This document shows, one piece after another, positions 40,419 through 48,493 of a DNA stretch of 64,000 nt. Each line of letters begins with the position of its first letter. Position 1 is the first letter of the stretch. The stretch is from Spirosoma sp. Lineage in GTDB: Bacteria > Bacteroidota > Bacteroidia > Cytophagales > Spirosomataceae. Below the pieces are notes generated by a model. That model was not told where the DNA came from and ran no database searches. It was given only the letters and a program-made list of their open reading frames with translations. Where the stretch lies: the NCBI RefSeq assembly GCF_026391055.1, contig NZ_JAPLET010000030.1, positions 186,001 to 250,000 of the forward strand, in the 5' to 3' direction. A program made the position numbers and the translations under genes.

Positions 40419-40991
40419 CTACTTCACGCTGCTCAGGTACGTCTTGTTTCCGTTCTTGTTGATATAATACTTACCTCCTCGCGGGCCGGTCATTACTTTT
40501 TCTCCGTTCGGGCCTTTCTGCGATGGATCGACCGGCGCTTTGTAATCAGCGGGTGTCGCCTTTTCTTCCTTCATTTTCGGCATGGATGCGTTTGCCGACT
40601 TACTCATTTTATCGTCTTTCAAGCCAGCATTATCAGCTTTCTTAACCGCCTTGTCTGGTGTAGCAGCCGCGGCAGTAGCACCATCAGTTGCTGCTTTCTT
40701 GGCAGCTTTAGCAGCCCTTGCAGCAGCCATTCGGTCATTTACGGCCGCTTGTTTTGCCGCATCCGTTGCTGCGCTTACATCGGCTTTAGCTTCCTTAGCC
40801 TCTTTCTTCCCTTCCTTGGCTGCGTCTTTTGCGGCTTTGGTTTCCGCTTTGGCAGCTGCTTTCGCCGACGCGTCAGCTTCGCTCATTTCTTTTTTTGCCT
40901 TGCTTTTTCCTGGTTTGCTGTCCTGAGCAACACCATTCATAGCCATAAGCATGCTTAAAGACAAGCATAGAGTTAATAGCTTCGTTTTCAT
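40419..40991 (-). CDS. Secreted Lys/Ala-rich protein with PBCV-type basic adaptor motif
   Basis: The 190-residue protein has a signal peptide (to about residue 23, NGVAQ) and then a long stretch dominated by Ala, Lys, Asp and Glu (about 25-130) that should be an unstructured or helical rod. The C-terminus reads KVMTGPRGGKYYINKNGNKT and continues with YLSSVK. It matches the short basic adaptor motif (TGPRGGxYYIN..GxK.Y) first noted in chlorella viruses and found in many bacterial exported proteins. That motif may bind nucleic acid or polysaccharide. Function is unknown. Confidence 0.8.
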   Translation of the reverse strand: MKTKLLTLCLSLSMLMAMNGVAQDSKPGKSKAKKEMSEADASAKAAAKAETKAAKDAAKEGKKEAKEAKADVSAATDAAKQAAVNDRMAAARAAKAAKKAATDGATAAAATPDKAVKKADNAGLKDDKMSKSANASMPKMKEEKATPADYKAPVDPSQKGPNGEKVMTGPRGGKYYINKNGNKTYLSSVK

Positions 40992-41200
40992 CGTGATTAA
41001 ATGGGTTTGTACGTGTATAAAACCTTTTGCGCCTTTTAGACGGGGCGATTCTCATAAAATCACATCTCCCGCCGTGAAAACGACCTATTTTTTTCTTAAA
41101 TTTGATATAGCCTTAGTAAGCTGTTAGTCAGGGTCTATATACTTATCCTGTAAAATAATTTGGCCAGCTAGGCTCACTTATCCTGCTCACCAGTAGAGAA

Positions 41201-43324
41201 ATGACCGTTTCAACAGCCCATACCCAGCAGCCCGCCGACTACCTCAAACGCTATTACGGTTACGACCGCTTCCGGCCCATGCAGGAAGCCATCATCCAGT
41301 CGATTCTGAGTGGTCGTGACACGGTAGTGCTGATGCCTACGGGAGGTGGTAAGTCGGTCTGTTTCCAGATTCCGGCCCTGATGCTACCGGGTCTGACGGT
41401 TGTGGTTTCACCCCTGATCGCCCTCATGAAAGACCAGGTGGGTGCGTTGCATATGAACGGTATTCAGGCCGCTTTTTATAACAGCACCCAAACCAGCCGG
41501 GAACAGCGCGAAATCGAAAACGACTGCATTAGCGGCAAGCTCAAACTTCTTTATGTTTCGCCCGAGAAACTGCTCAGCGAATCGTTTTTTCAATTCCTGA
41601 GCCTGACTAATCTGTCTCTTTTTGCTATTGATGAAGCGCACTGTATCTCCTCCTGGGGGCACGATTTCCGGCCGGAATACACCCAACTGCACGTCCTGAA
41701 AGAGCAGTTCCCAACAGTGCCGACCATTGCCCTGACGGCAACCGCCGACAAACTCACCCGGCAGGATATTGCCACCCGGCTCGGCATGAACGACCCGGCT
41801 ATTTTTGTGGACTCCTTTAACCGCAAAAACCTGAGCTTGCAGGTTTTGCCCGGGCAAAACCGCATCCAGCAGATTATCCGGCTGCTTCAGCAAAAACCCG
41901 ACACCTCGGGCATTATTTACTGCCTCAGTCGTAAATCGACCGAATCTTTGGCGGCCAAGTTGCAGGAAAAAGGGTTCAGTGCGGCTTTTTACCACGCCAA
42001 AATGGACCCCGACGACCGCTCCAAAACCCAGGAAGCCTTCCTGCGCGACGATGTTCGGATTATATGCGCCACCATTGCCTTCGGGATGGGGATCGACAAA
42101 TCGAACGTGCGGTGGGTTATCCATTACAACATGCCCAAGAACATCGAAAGCTTTTATCAGGAAATCGGGCGGGCCGGTCGGGATGGCGCGGCTGCCCAAA
42201 CCGTCCTGTTTTACAGCTTTGCCGATGTAGCAACCTATAAAGACATGCTGGCCGAAAACAACCCGGCCAACCTCGGCTTGCAACTGGCGAAGCTGGAACG
42301 AATGCAGCAGTACGCCGATGCCCATACCTGCCGCCGACAAATTCTGCTGTCTTACTTCTCGGAAGAACTGCCCGATCCCTGTGGCAACTGCGACGTTTGC
42401 CGCGACCCGCGCGTTACTTTCGATGGCACCGTTCTAGCCCAGAAAGCCCTTTCGGCCATCATCCGCACGGGCGAACGGGTTCCTATGAACCTGCTGATCG
42501 ACATCCTGCGCGGCTCCCGCAGCCAACAGGTGCTGCAAGGCGGGTACGACCAGATAAAAACCTACGGGGCAGGCCGCGATATTCGGTTCGAAGACTGGCG
42601 AAGCTACATCCACCAGCTCATCAATATCGGCGTTATCGAGATTGCCTACGAACAGCATTACGCCCTTCGGCGCGGTATCCTGGCCGATCAGGTGTTGTAT
42701 AAAGGACGGAAAATTGACCTCGTCCGTCCCGACGATGCGCCAAAACCAGTGGTTGAGAAAACGAGGGCGAAGACCGAAACCCAGCGCGACGATCTCTTCG
42801 AACGGCTTCGGGTACTGCGCAAGCAACTCGCCGACGAACAGAACGTTCCGGCTTACGTTATTTTTACGGATACTACGCTCGAAGACATGGCCCGGCAACG
42901 CCCCACCACCCCCGACGCTCTGCGTAATGTGAGTGGTGTTGGCGAGCGGAAATTGCAACTCTTCGGCAAGCGCTTTCTGGAGGAGATTGTCGGGCATGTA
43001 CGTGGCCGGGTAGACGCCGGTGAAAAGCCTAAAGGATCGACCCAGCTCATTACCCTCGATTTGTATAATGATGGCCTCTCCATCGAAGAGATTGCCACCC
43101 GCCGACAACTCACAACGGGGTCTGTGGCGGGGCATTTGGTTCAGTTAGCGAAGGCTGGATACGATATTGATTTAGTCTCGCTTATCGACCCTTTTGAACG
43201 GCGCGAAATAGAGAAGGCAATTGGGGTTGTGGGTATGGAAGAAGGCCGTTTAAAGCCCGTATTCGACTATTTGGAAGGTCGATACGATTATGGCAAATTA
43301 ACGCTGGTTGCCGGGCTTTTATAG
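41201..43324 (+). CDS. recQ: ATP-dependent DNA helicase RecQ
   Basis: The 707-residue protein has the RecQ order. The helicase core carries MPTGGGKSVCFQIPAL (Walker A, about 46-61), DEAHCISSWGHDFRPEY (DEAH), TATADKLTRQDI and YQEIGRAGRDG. The RQC zinc site follows with CRRQILLSYFSEELPDPCGN and CDVC. The HRDC domain is at about 525-600 (LFERLRVLRKQLADEQ). The C-terminus adds a helix-turn-helix region reading YNDGLSIEEIATRRQLTTGS, as in many Bacteroidota and Gram-positive RecQ proteins. It unwinds DNA 3'-5' in recombination and repair. The gene stands alone. Confidence 0.97.
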   Translation: MTVSTAHTQQPADYLKRYYGYDRFRPMQEAIIQSILSGRDTVVLMPTGGGKSVCFQIPALMLPGLTVVVSPLIALMKDQVGALHMNGIQAAFYNSTQTSREQREIENDCISGKLKLLYVSPEKLLSESFFQFLSLTNLSLFAIDEAHCISSWGHDFRPEYTQLHVLKEQFPTVPTIALTATADKLTRQDIATRLGMNDPAIFVDSFNRKNLSLQVLPGQNRIQQIIRLLQQKPDTSGIIYCLSRKSTESLAAKLQEKGFSAAFYHAKMDPDDRSKTQEAFLRDDVRIICATIAFGMGIDKSNVRWVIHYNMPKNIESFYQEIGRAGRDGAAAQTVLFYSFADVATYKDMLAENNPANLGLQLAKLERMQQYADAHTCRRQILLSYFSEELPDPCGNCDVCRDPRVTFDGTVLAQKALSAIIRTGERVPMNLLIDILRGSRSQQVLQGGYDQIKTYGAGRDIRFEDWRSYIHQLINIGVIEIAYEQHYALRRGILADQVLYKGRKIDLVRPDDAPKPVVEKTRAKTETQRDDLFERLRVLRKQLADEQNVPAYVIFTDTTLEDMARQRPTTPDALRNVSGVGERKLQLFGKRFLEEIVGHVRGRVDAGEKPKGSTQLITLDLYNDGLSIEEIATRRQLTTGSVAGHLVQLAKAGYDIDLVSLIDPFERREIEKAIGVVGMEEGRLKPVFDYLEGRYDYGKLTLVAGLL

Positions 43325-43512
43325 AAATAAAATCCTGTTTTTGGCGAGACCGTTGGATAATTCTTAGACGATTATTTGGCAAGTAGCCGAAAATCAGTTA
43401 AGTTCGTATAGAAAACCAGATCAGACCCGCTACTCAGGTACGGGTTTTCTTGTCTGTATGTGCCACAACAACTAATGCAATTTTGATAAAAAAGGTAAGT
43501 TTTTCACTACTC

Positions 43513-44610
43513 ATGGCCGCTTTCAAACCGGGCGTCGCTACGTTGGGAATCGCTATGTCGGGCGTTGTTACGCCAGCCCTTGCGCTCTCCAACTTCGGGG
43601 CCGACACGAGCCGGTCACTGTTGTCATCAGGTGGGCTGAATAACCCCGAACTACTCGTCGTAGACTCGACAAAGCGCGTATTTCCAATCTACTTTTGCGG
43701 AGAAGAGGTTCCGGTCGATGAACCCCGCGTATCGCGCCGGTGGTTGCAAACCCTTCGCCTGTACGGTGCCCAGCAAGACTTTCTGATGGACCTTCGGTCG
43801 CGGGCATCTACGTTTTTCCCTATCATCGACCCTATTCTTCGTAAGTATAAAATCCCCCGCGATTTCCGGTTTATGCCCCTGGCCGAAAGTGCGCTCGACA
43901 ATAGCAGCGTATCCTATAAAGGGGCATCGGGCTATTGGCAGCTTATGCCGGGAACGGCCCGCGAACTGGGGTTAACGGTAAATAGTACGGTGGATGAACG
44001 CTATAACCTGCAAAAAGCGACAGTTGCCGTTTGTCGGCATCTCCACCAGTTGTATCGGGAGTTAGGCTCCTGGACGCTGGTTGCAGCCGCTTATAACGGA
44101 GGAATCACCCACGTCCGAAATAAAATGGAGCAACAGGGCCAGTCTAACTACTTCCGGCTCCGGCTGCATCGGGAAACGAGCCACTACCTGTTTAGAATTC
44201 TGGCGTTTAAAGAACTACTCAGTAACCCGCGACAGTATGCTTTGCTGGTTAGCGGAGCAACCATTGCCGAACTTGTCAAACCATTACCGAGCTGGCATAA
44301 GCCACTTGCCTTGCCGAAGAAAGTAAAAGACGCGCCAACAATCGAACTGGTCGATGAGGAGTTCATGAACACCTGGGGCCCGCGCCCTAATACGGCGCTA
44401 ACGCAGGCTCCATCCGATACACAACAGTTTATTGCCCAGGCCGTTGCTGCAAAGAGTCTGCCAAACACCGATCTTGAACAACAGGGAAAGCACTTACCCA
44501 TAAAAAAGTTAATGATGGGCCTGATGGTGCTCCGGTTCCGCCGACCACGTTTCCTGGACAGGAAGAAAGGTGAGGGCATCCGTCCTTTACATTTCTGGGA
44601 CTGGTTGTAG
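43513..44610 (+). CDS. Lytic transglycosylase 1 of a tandem triplet
   Basis: The frame is open from a TTG at 43450. The ATG at 43513 (MAAFKPGVATLGIAM) gives 365 residues and a plausible export signal; a TTG at 43486 is another option. The SLT domain has PLAESALDNSSVSYKGASGY followed by WQLMPGTARELGL (catalytic Glu in ESA) and AAAYNGGITHVRNKM. It cuts peptidoglycan strands between MurNAc and GlcNAc. Upstream it carries the segment VFPIYFCGEEVPVDEPRVSRR, shared with its two neighbours. Unlike them it lacks the C-terminal beta domain and ends with a basic tail (FRRPRFLDRKKGEG). A terminator follows. Confidence 0.85.
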   Translation: MAAFKPGVATLGIAMSGVVTPALALSNFGADTSRSLLSSGGLNNPELLVVDSTKRVFPIYFCGEEVPVDEPRVSRRWLQTLRLYGAQQDFLMDLRSRASTFFPIIDPILRKYKIPRDFRFMPLAESALDNSSVSYKGASGYWQLMPGTARELGLTVNSTVDERYNLQKATVAVCRHLHQLYRELGSWTLVAAAYNGGITHVRNKMEQQGQSNYFRLRLHRETSHYLFRILAFKELLSNPRQYALLVSGATIAELVKPLPSWHKPLALPKKVKDAPTIELVDEEFMNTWGPRPNTALTQAPSDTQQFIAQAVAAKSLPNTDLEQQGKHLPIKKLMMGLMVLRFRRPRFLDRKKGEGIRPLHFWDWL

Positions 44611-44633
44611 CCAGCACTACGTTTATTGAATGG

Positions 44634-44659
44634 AAGCCGCTCTACGAAGCGGCTTTTTT
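44634..44659 (+). terminator. Terminator after transglycosylase 1
   Basis: AAGCCGCT (44634-44641) pairs with AGCGGCTT (44648-44655) over a 6-nt loop, followed by a T-run to 44659. It separates transglycosylase genes 1 and 2, so gene 2 needs its own promoter in the AT-rich 44660-44855, where I see no clear match. Confidence 0.85.
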
Positions 44660-44855
44660 CATATCGAATACCTTAACCCGTTCGCTACAAAATTGTACCA
44701 AAAAAGGTGGCTCGATAACCGATATTAAATCTACCCTTGGCATAATTATTGATTGTTACCAAAATAATTCAATTGGTATAATATGTAAAGGGATCACGTT
44801 ACAAGTGATCATTTAATCGGTAAAGATTCGAATCTGCTAAACTTGTACATGACCG

Positions 44856-46079
44856 TTGATAAACTTATTAGCTTCACTTGTACTGGCGACTGTACTGGTC
44901 CTGGCAAGTGTTTCATCACCTTATACGCTCAATACCCTGCCTAGCCCAGCTACCCCGACAATCGACCCGGTTCTTAAAACAATGCTGCCGCCCGTCTATT
45001 TCTGCGGTGAGTCAGTACCTGTTCATGAAGAAGTGGTAGCTCGTCGGCTAGTCTCAGCATTGGTGCGCAACACGTCGCAGAACCAGGCCTTTTTACGCAT
45101 ACGCCAGCGGGCCGCGGTTTTCTTCCCGGTTATTGAGCCAATCCTGCTGTCGCACAGTATTCCCTTGGATTTCAAATACCTACCGCTCGTTGAGAGCGCA
45201 CTACAAGGGTTTGCGGTGTCGCCGAAAGGGGCTGCGGGGTATTGGCAATTTATGCCCGCCACCGCCCGCGAACTGGGATTGAACATAGAACGTGGTGTCG
45301 ACGAACGACAGCATCTGATAAAATCAACGCATGCCGCCTGCCGGTATTTGCGGTATCTGCACAATCGACTAGGCTCCTGGACACTAGCCGCAGCCGCTTA
45401 CAATAATGGTATAGGTGCTCTTTTGAGCAATATCCGTCGACAGCAGCAGCGCGATTACTACTACCTGCACTTGAATGCCGAAACGGGCAAATACCTGTAC
45501 CGCATTCTGGCGTTTAAAGAACTGTTTACCAACTATCGCTCCTACCAGCACCTTATTCCGGAGCGAATGATGGCCAACTTAACCAGTCCGCTGAATACAC
45601 TAACCGACGACGCAGCAGCGGAGGATGAAATACTGATTCCCGAAGTTATTCTGAATGAAGCAACACAGGAAGCAATTAATACGCCCATCAACGATCCGCT
45701 GAGACCGGCAAAAGGGCAATCTATGGATATTCCCCTACCCAATGCCGCCGATGTGTTTCGGGGTGGCATCAAGGCCAAGCTGGTTGAGCCATCTGGTTTA
45801 GAACGTGGTCAGATATGGGTGTTTCACCTCACGCGAGATGGAATAGCGGGTGGTCATGACGTTGAGGAAGGCGATATTTTGTATGCTGTTATTGAAGACA
45901 TCGACACCAAAACCAACAAGGTTTACCTTCGCTCTGACAAACTCTATTCAACCAGCGAGCGACAAACCTATTCACTTGCTTTATCGGCCGTAGATGCCTC
46001 TACCGGGCGCATTGGCATTAACCTGTCTGATCTTAGTCAGCTAAAGTCAGGCTGGATATTAACCTGGAAGTCGCTTTAG
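44856..46079 (+). CDS. Lytic transglycosylase 2 of a tandem triplet
   Basis: A 407-residue frame starting at a TTG (44856) with a hydrophobic leader (INLLASLVLATVLVLASVSS) that lacks the usual basic start. An ATG at 44849 is one frame off and would supply MTVDK. A single-base shift or sequencing error would join the two, so the true N-terminus is uncertain. The shared front motif is VYFCGESVPVHEEVVARR. The SLT core has LPLVESALQGFAVSPKGAAG, YWQFMPATARELGL and AAAYNNGIGALL. The C-terminal 110 residues form a beta-rich domain (LERGQIWVFHL to GWILTWKSL) shared with gene 3. Envelope peptidoglycan cleavage is expected. Confidence 0.83.
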   Translation: MINLLASLVLATVLVLASVSSPYTLNTLPSPATPTIDPVLKTMLPPVYFCGESVPVHEEVVARRLVSALVRNTSQNQAFLRIRQRAAVFFPVIEPILLSHSIPLDFKYLPLVESALQGFAVSPKGAAGYWQFMPATARELGLNIERGVDERQHLIKSTHAACRYLRYLHNRLGSWTLAAAAYNNGIGALLSNIRRQQQRDYYYLHLNAETGKYLYRILAFKELFTNYRSYQHLIPERMMANLTSPLNTLTDDAAAEDEILIPEVILNEATQEAINTPINDPLRPAKGQSMDIPLPNAADVFRGGIKAKLVEPSGLERGQIWVFHLTRDGIAGGHDVEEGDILYAVIEDIDTKTNKVYLRSDKLYSTSERQTYSLALSAVDASTGRIGINLSDLSQLKSGWILTWKSL

Positions 46080-46208
46080 CACCCTGGAAAGCCCGCCGGT
46101 TTTCTAACAACCGGTAGCTCATAGTCTTGTCTCCGACGAACTAAACGACAGTGGCGCACCGTTATTTAGGCGTTCAACAACTGGTCGTTTGTTTTGACAC
46201 TATCCACT

Positions 46209-47450
46209 ATGCGCATTGTTGTACTGATGTTAAGTGGTTTACTACTGAACATCCCTATCTCGGCGCAAAAAAAGGCGAGTACGGCAAAGAACAGGCCCAA
46301 TCTTTCTTCTGCTCATAAACGTTCCTTAAGCGGACCGGGGCGTCTTCACTTCTGCGGTGAAGTCGTACCAACTGAACAGGGTAACGTTTCGGCCAAGCTG
46401 GCCTTCGCTATGGCGAGTAGTTCGGGATATGCCCGTCGGCTGAATGCACTAAAGACCCGTTCGGCTCCTTTCTTCTCCGTTATCGAGCCTATTCTTGAGC
46501 GGTACGGTATCCCTGACGATTTTAAGTACCTGCCCCTGATCGAGAGTGCCTGGCAGGCAAATGCCGTATCCTCGGCCGGAGCGGTTGGTTACTGGCAGTT
46601 TATGGACGATACGGCACAGGATATGGGGCTATCGATAGCCCCCGGCCACGATGAACGCACAAACCTCCTTAAATCAACCGAAGCCGCCTGTAAGTACATC
46701 AATTTCCTGTACCGAAAATTAGGTTCATGGACGCTTGTGGCTGCGGCCTATAATGGGGGCGTGGGCATGGTTCAACGGAAGATCACCAAAGTAGGCCATC
46801 GCGATTATTACACCATGGCGATGAATCCCGAAACCGGCTATTATCTCTACCGGATTCTGGCCATGAAACAGCTATTTACGAATCCGTCCTATGGGATCGA
46901 CGCCGTGGGCCTGATGCTGGCATCGGGAGGTAACGCCTACGAACAGGAGCGCGAACAGGCCCGGCGAATGGGCTGGCTTCAGGACCAGGAACCGGCAGTG
47001 AGCGGGATTCCGGTTGAGTCACTGTCGGGTCCGGATGCTTTGCTAAACGATCAGATACCAACGGGCCGTCACGAAGTGGTCGTCATGGACAGTTTGTTAA
47101 GCAAACTGCTTAAAAACACGCCGAGTAGTCCGTCTGCCGTTGTGGGCGATGTAGCTGCGCGTCTGGTACAGGCGGGTCAGGTAAAAGTAGGCCAAAGCTG
47201 GTCATTTGCGCTCACCGAAACGGTCCAGATTGACGAAAGTACCCTTAAGGCGGGCGATATGCTTTACGCTATTATCGATGATATTGATACCTACGGCAAT
47301 CTTTTCTTCCGGGCGACCAAAGCCATCTCGGCACAAACCAAAACGACCATTCCGCTTACACTCATTGCGCTGAACCCGGCAACCGGTTTGGCCGGTATTC
47401 CGCGCCCCAAAGTGGTGAAGCCCGGCTGGGTAGTGCAGTGGAAACTCTAA
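46209..47450 (+). CDS. Lytic transglycosylase 3 of a tandem triplet
   Basis: I use the ATG at 46209 (MRIVVLMLSGLLLNIPISAQ), which yields a clean signal peptide and a 413-residue protein. The front motif LHFCGEVVPTEQGNVSAKL matches genes 1 and 2. The SLT domain has LPLIESAWQANAVSSAGAVG, YWQFMDDTAQDMGL and AAAYNGGVGMVQRK. The C-terminal beta-domain (VKVGQSWSFALTET to GWVVQWKL) resembles that of gene 2 and somewhat the C-terminal domain of conjugative TraM proteins. Convergent with the DUF4249 gene, whose stop is 4 bp away. Confidence 0.88.
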   Translation: MRIVVLMLSGLLLNIPISAQKKASTAKNRPNLSSAHKRSLSGPGRLHFCGEVVPTEQGNVSAKLAFAMASSSGYARRLNALKTRSAPFFSVIEPILERYGIPDDFKYLPLIESAWQANAVSSAGAVGYWQFMDDTAQDMGLSIAPGHDERTNLLKSTEAACKYINFLYRKLGSWTLVAAAYNGGVGMVQRKITKVGHRDYYTMAMNPETGYYLYRILAMKQLFTNPSYGIDAVGLMLASGGNAYEQEREQARRMGWLQDQEPAVSGIPVESLSGPDALLNDQIPTGRHEVVVMDSLLSKLLKNTPSSPSAVVGDVAARLVQAGQVKVGQSWSFALTETVQIDESTLKAGDMLYAIIDDIDTYGNLFFRATKAISAQTKTTIPLTLIALNPATGLAGIPRPKVVKPGWVVQWKL

Positions 47451-47453
47451 GGA

Positions 47454-48491
47454 TCACCAGCCAGTTGGCTCCAATAAGGGGGTATTTCGACCGTATGTAT
47501 CCCTACAATCGCCGGGCGGAATTATCTGACTACTGATAAAACTGGTTAGTGCAGGATAAAAAGAAACCCTTGGATATTCCTGTAGACGGAGCCGACGGCG
47601 GGTAATAGACGTAACGGCAAAATACCCTCTTGCCAAATCGGTTGGATCGCTGGCATTCACGAGGTTGCCCGTAACGGGTGCCGGTAAGGGATCAAAAATA
47701 CTTCCGGTACGGGCGTTCTGCTGCTGATAAAGTTTCCAGAACTGGTAATTCGCTTGCGTAATGGCGTACTGCTGCATCTCAACCAGTTGGGGAGCTACCG
47801 TATAAATCGGTATCTGTAAGACAAACCGATTCCGCAATGGATTACCGTTGATAGCTTCATCACTGAATATATTCACCACATTGGTAGATACCATTGTCCA
47901 GCAGCGATTGTTGCATAAGTTAGGGCTTCCCAAGCTGCAGGGTACGCCTATTGACAGCCGGTTTGTATAGCCATAGGCCGTCCAGCGGTAATAATTTTGC
48001 TCATTGCCTGGATCACTCATATTGGCTCCATAGGCAAACGCGTAAGGAATGGCCAGATTTCCGGTTTTAACCAGTCTGGCCGAGATACTATCAAGTTGTG
48101 GTACGGCGGGCATCCGTTCCTCTTTGGTCATGTAGCGTCTGCCGTCGGTCAATGTCACCGTTAGGCTATACGCCCGGCCAACCTGCCCGCGAAAGGTGGC
48201 ATCGGTTGTTTGGTACATGCCCGAACCAGTTGACATAAAGCGAGCGGAACGGCCCTGATCATCGCCAAGTGTAACCTGGGCACCGGTTACGTATTGATCA
48301 TTAACATTTTGCCCACCCTCGCCACCATAGTTACCGGTATACGTCAGCCGGACGATATATGGGGGCGCTTCGTTGGTAATCTGACCTTCTACCACCAAAC
48401 GCGGGGTTTCCGTCCGGATGGGCAGTTGAACCTGATCGATGCAGGCCGCCAGAACAGTCAGAAGAAGTAGAGAACTGATAAACTGACGCAT
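47454..48491 (-). CDS. DUF4249 lipoprotein
   Basis: A 345-residue predicted lipoprotein (LTVLAACIDQ, Cys17). The mature part starts LPIRTETPRLVVEGQITNEA and has a beta-rich N-terminal domain, then NYYRWTAYGYTNRL and CSLGSPNLCNNRCW, and a C-terminal ending IIPPGDCRDTYG. This is the DUF4249 family, which in Bacteroidota is regularly encoded right behind a TonB receptor. It follows the receptor by 2 nt, so they form a pair, and it probably helps the receptor capture a ligand at the cell surface. The ligand is unknown. Confidence 0.9.
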   Translation of the reverse strand: MRQFISSLLLLTVLAACIDQVQLPIRTETPRLVVEGQITNEAPPYIVRLTYTGNYGGEGGQNVNDQYVTGAQVTLGDDQGRSARFMSTGSGMYQTTDATFRGQVGRAYSLTVTLTDGRRYMTKEERMPAVPQLDSISARLVKTGNLAIPYAFAYGANMSDPGNEQNYYRWTAYGYTNRLSIGVPCSLGSPNLCNNRCWTMVSTNVVNIFSDEAINGNPLRNRFVLQIPIYTVAPQLVEMQQYAITQANYQFWKLYQQQNARTGSIFDPLPAPVTGNLVNASDPTDLARGYFAVTSITRRRLRLQEYPRVSFYPALTSFISSQIIPPGDCRDTYGRNTPLLEPTGW

Positions 48492-48493
48492 GG

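Noticed and set aside
40401..40958. Ser/Phe/Cys-rich plus-strand frame of 185 codons
   Set aside because: Antisense of the Lys/Ala-rich secreted protein, whose signal peptide and C-terminal motif are convincing.
41408..42340. 310-codon open frame antisense to recQ
   Set aside because: It is entirely covered by a well-supported RecQ gene and has no recognisable domain. GC-rich codon usage produces such antisense frames.
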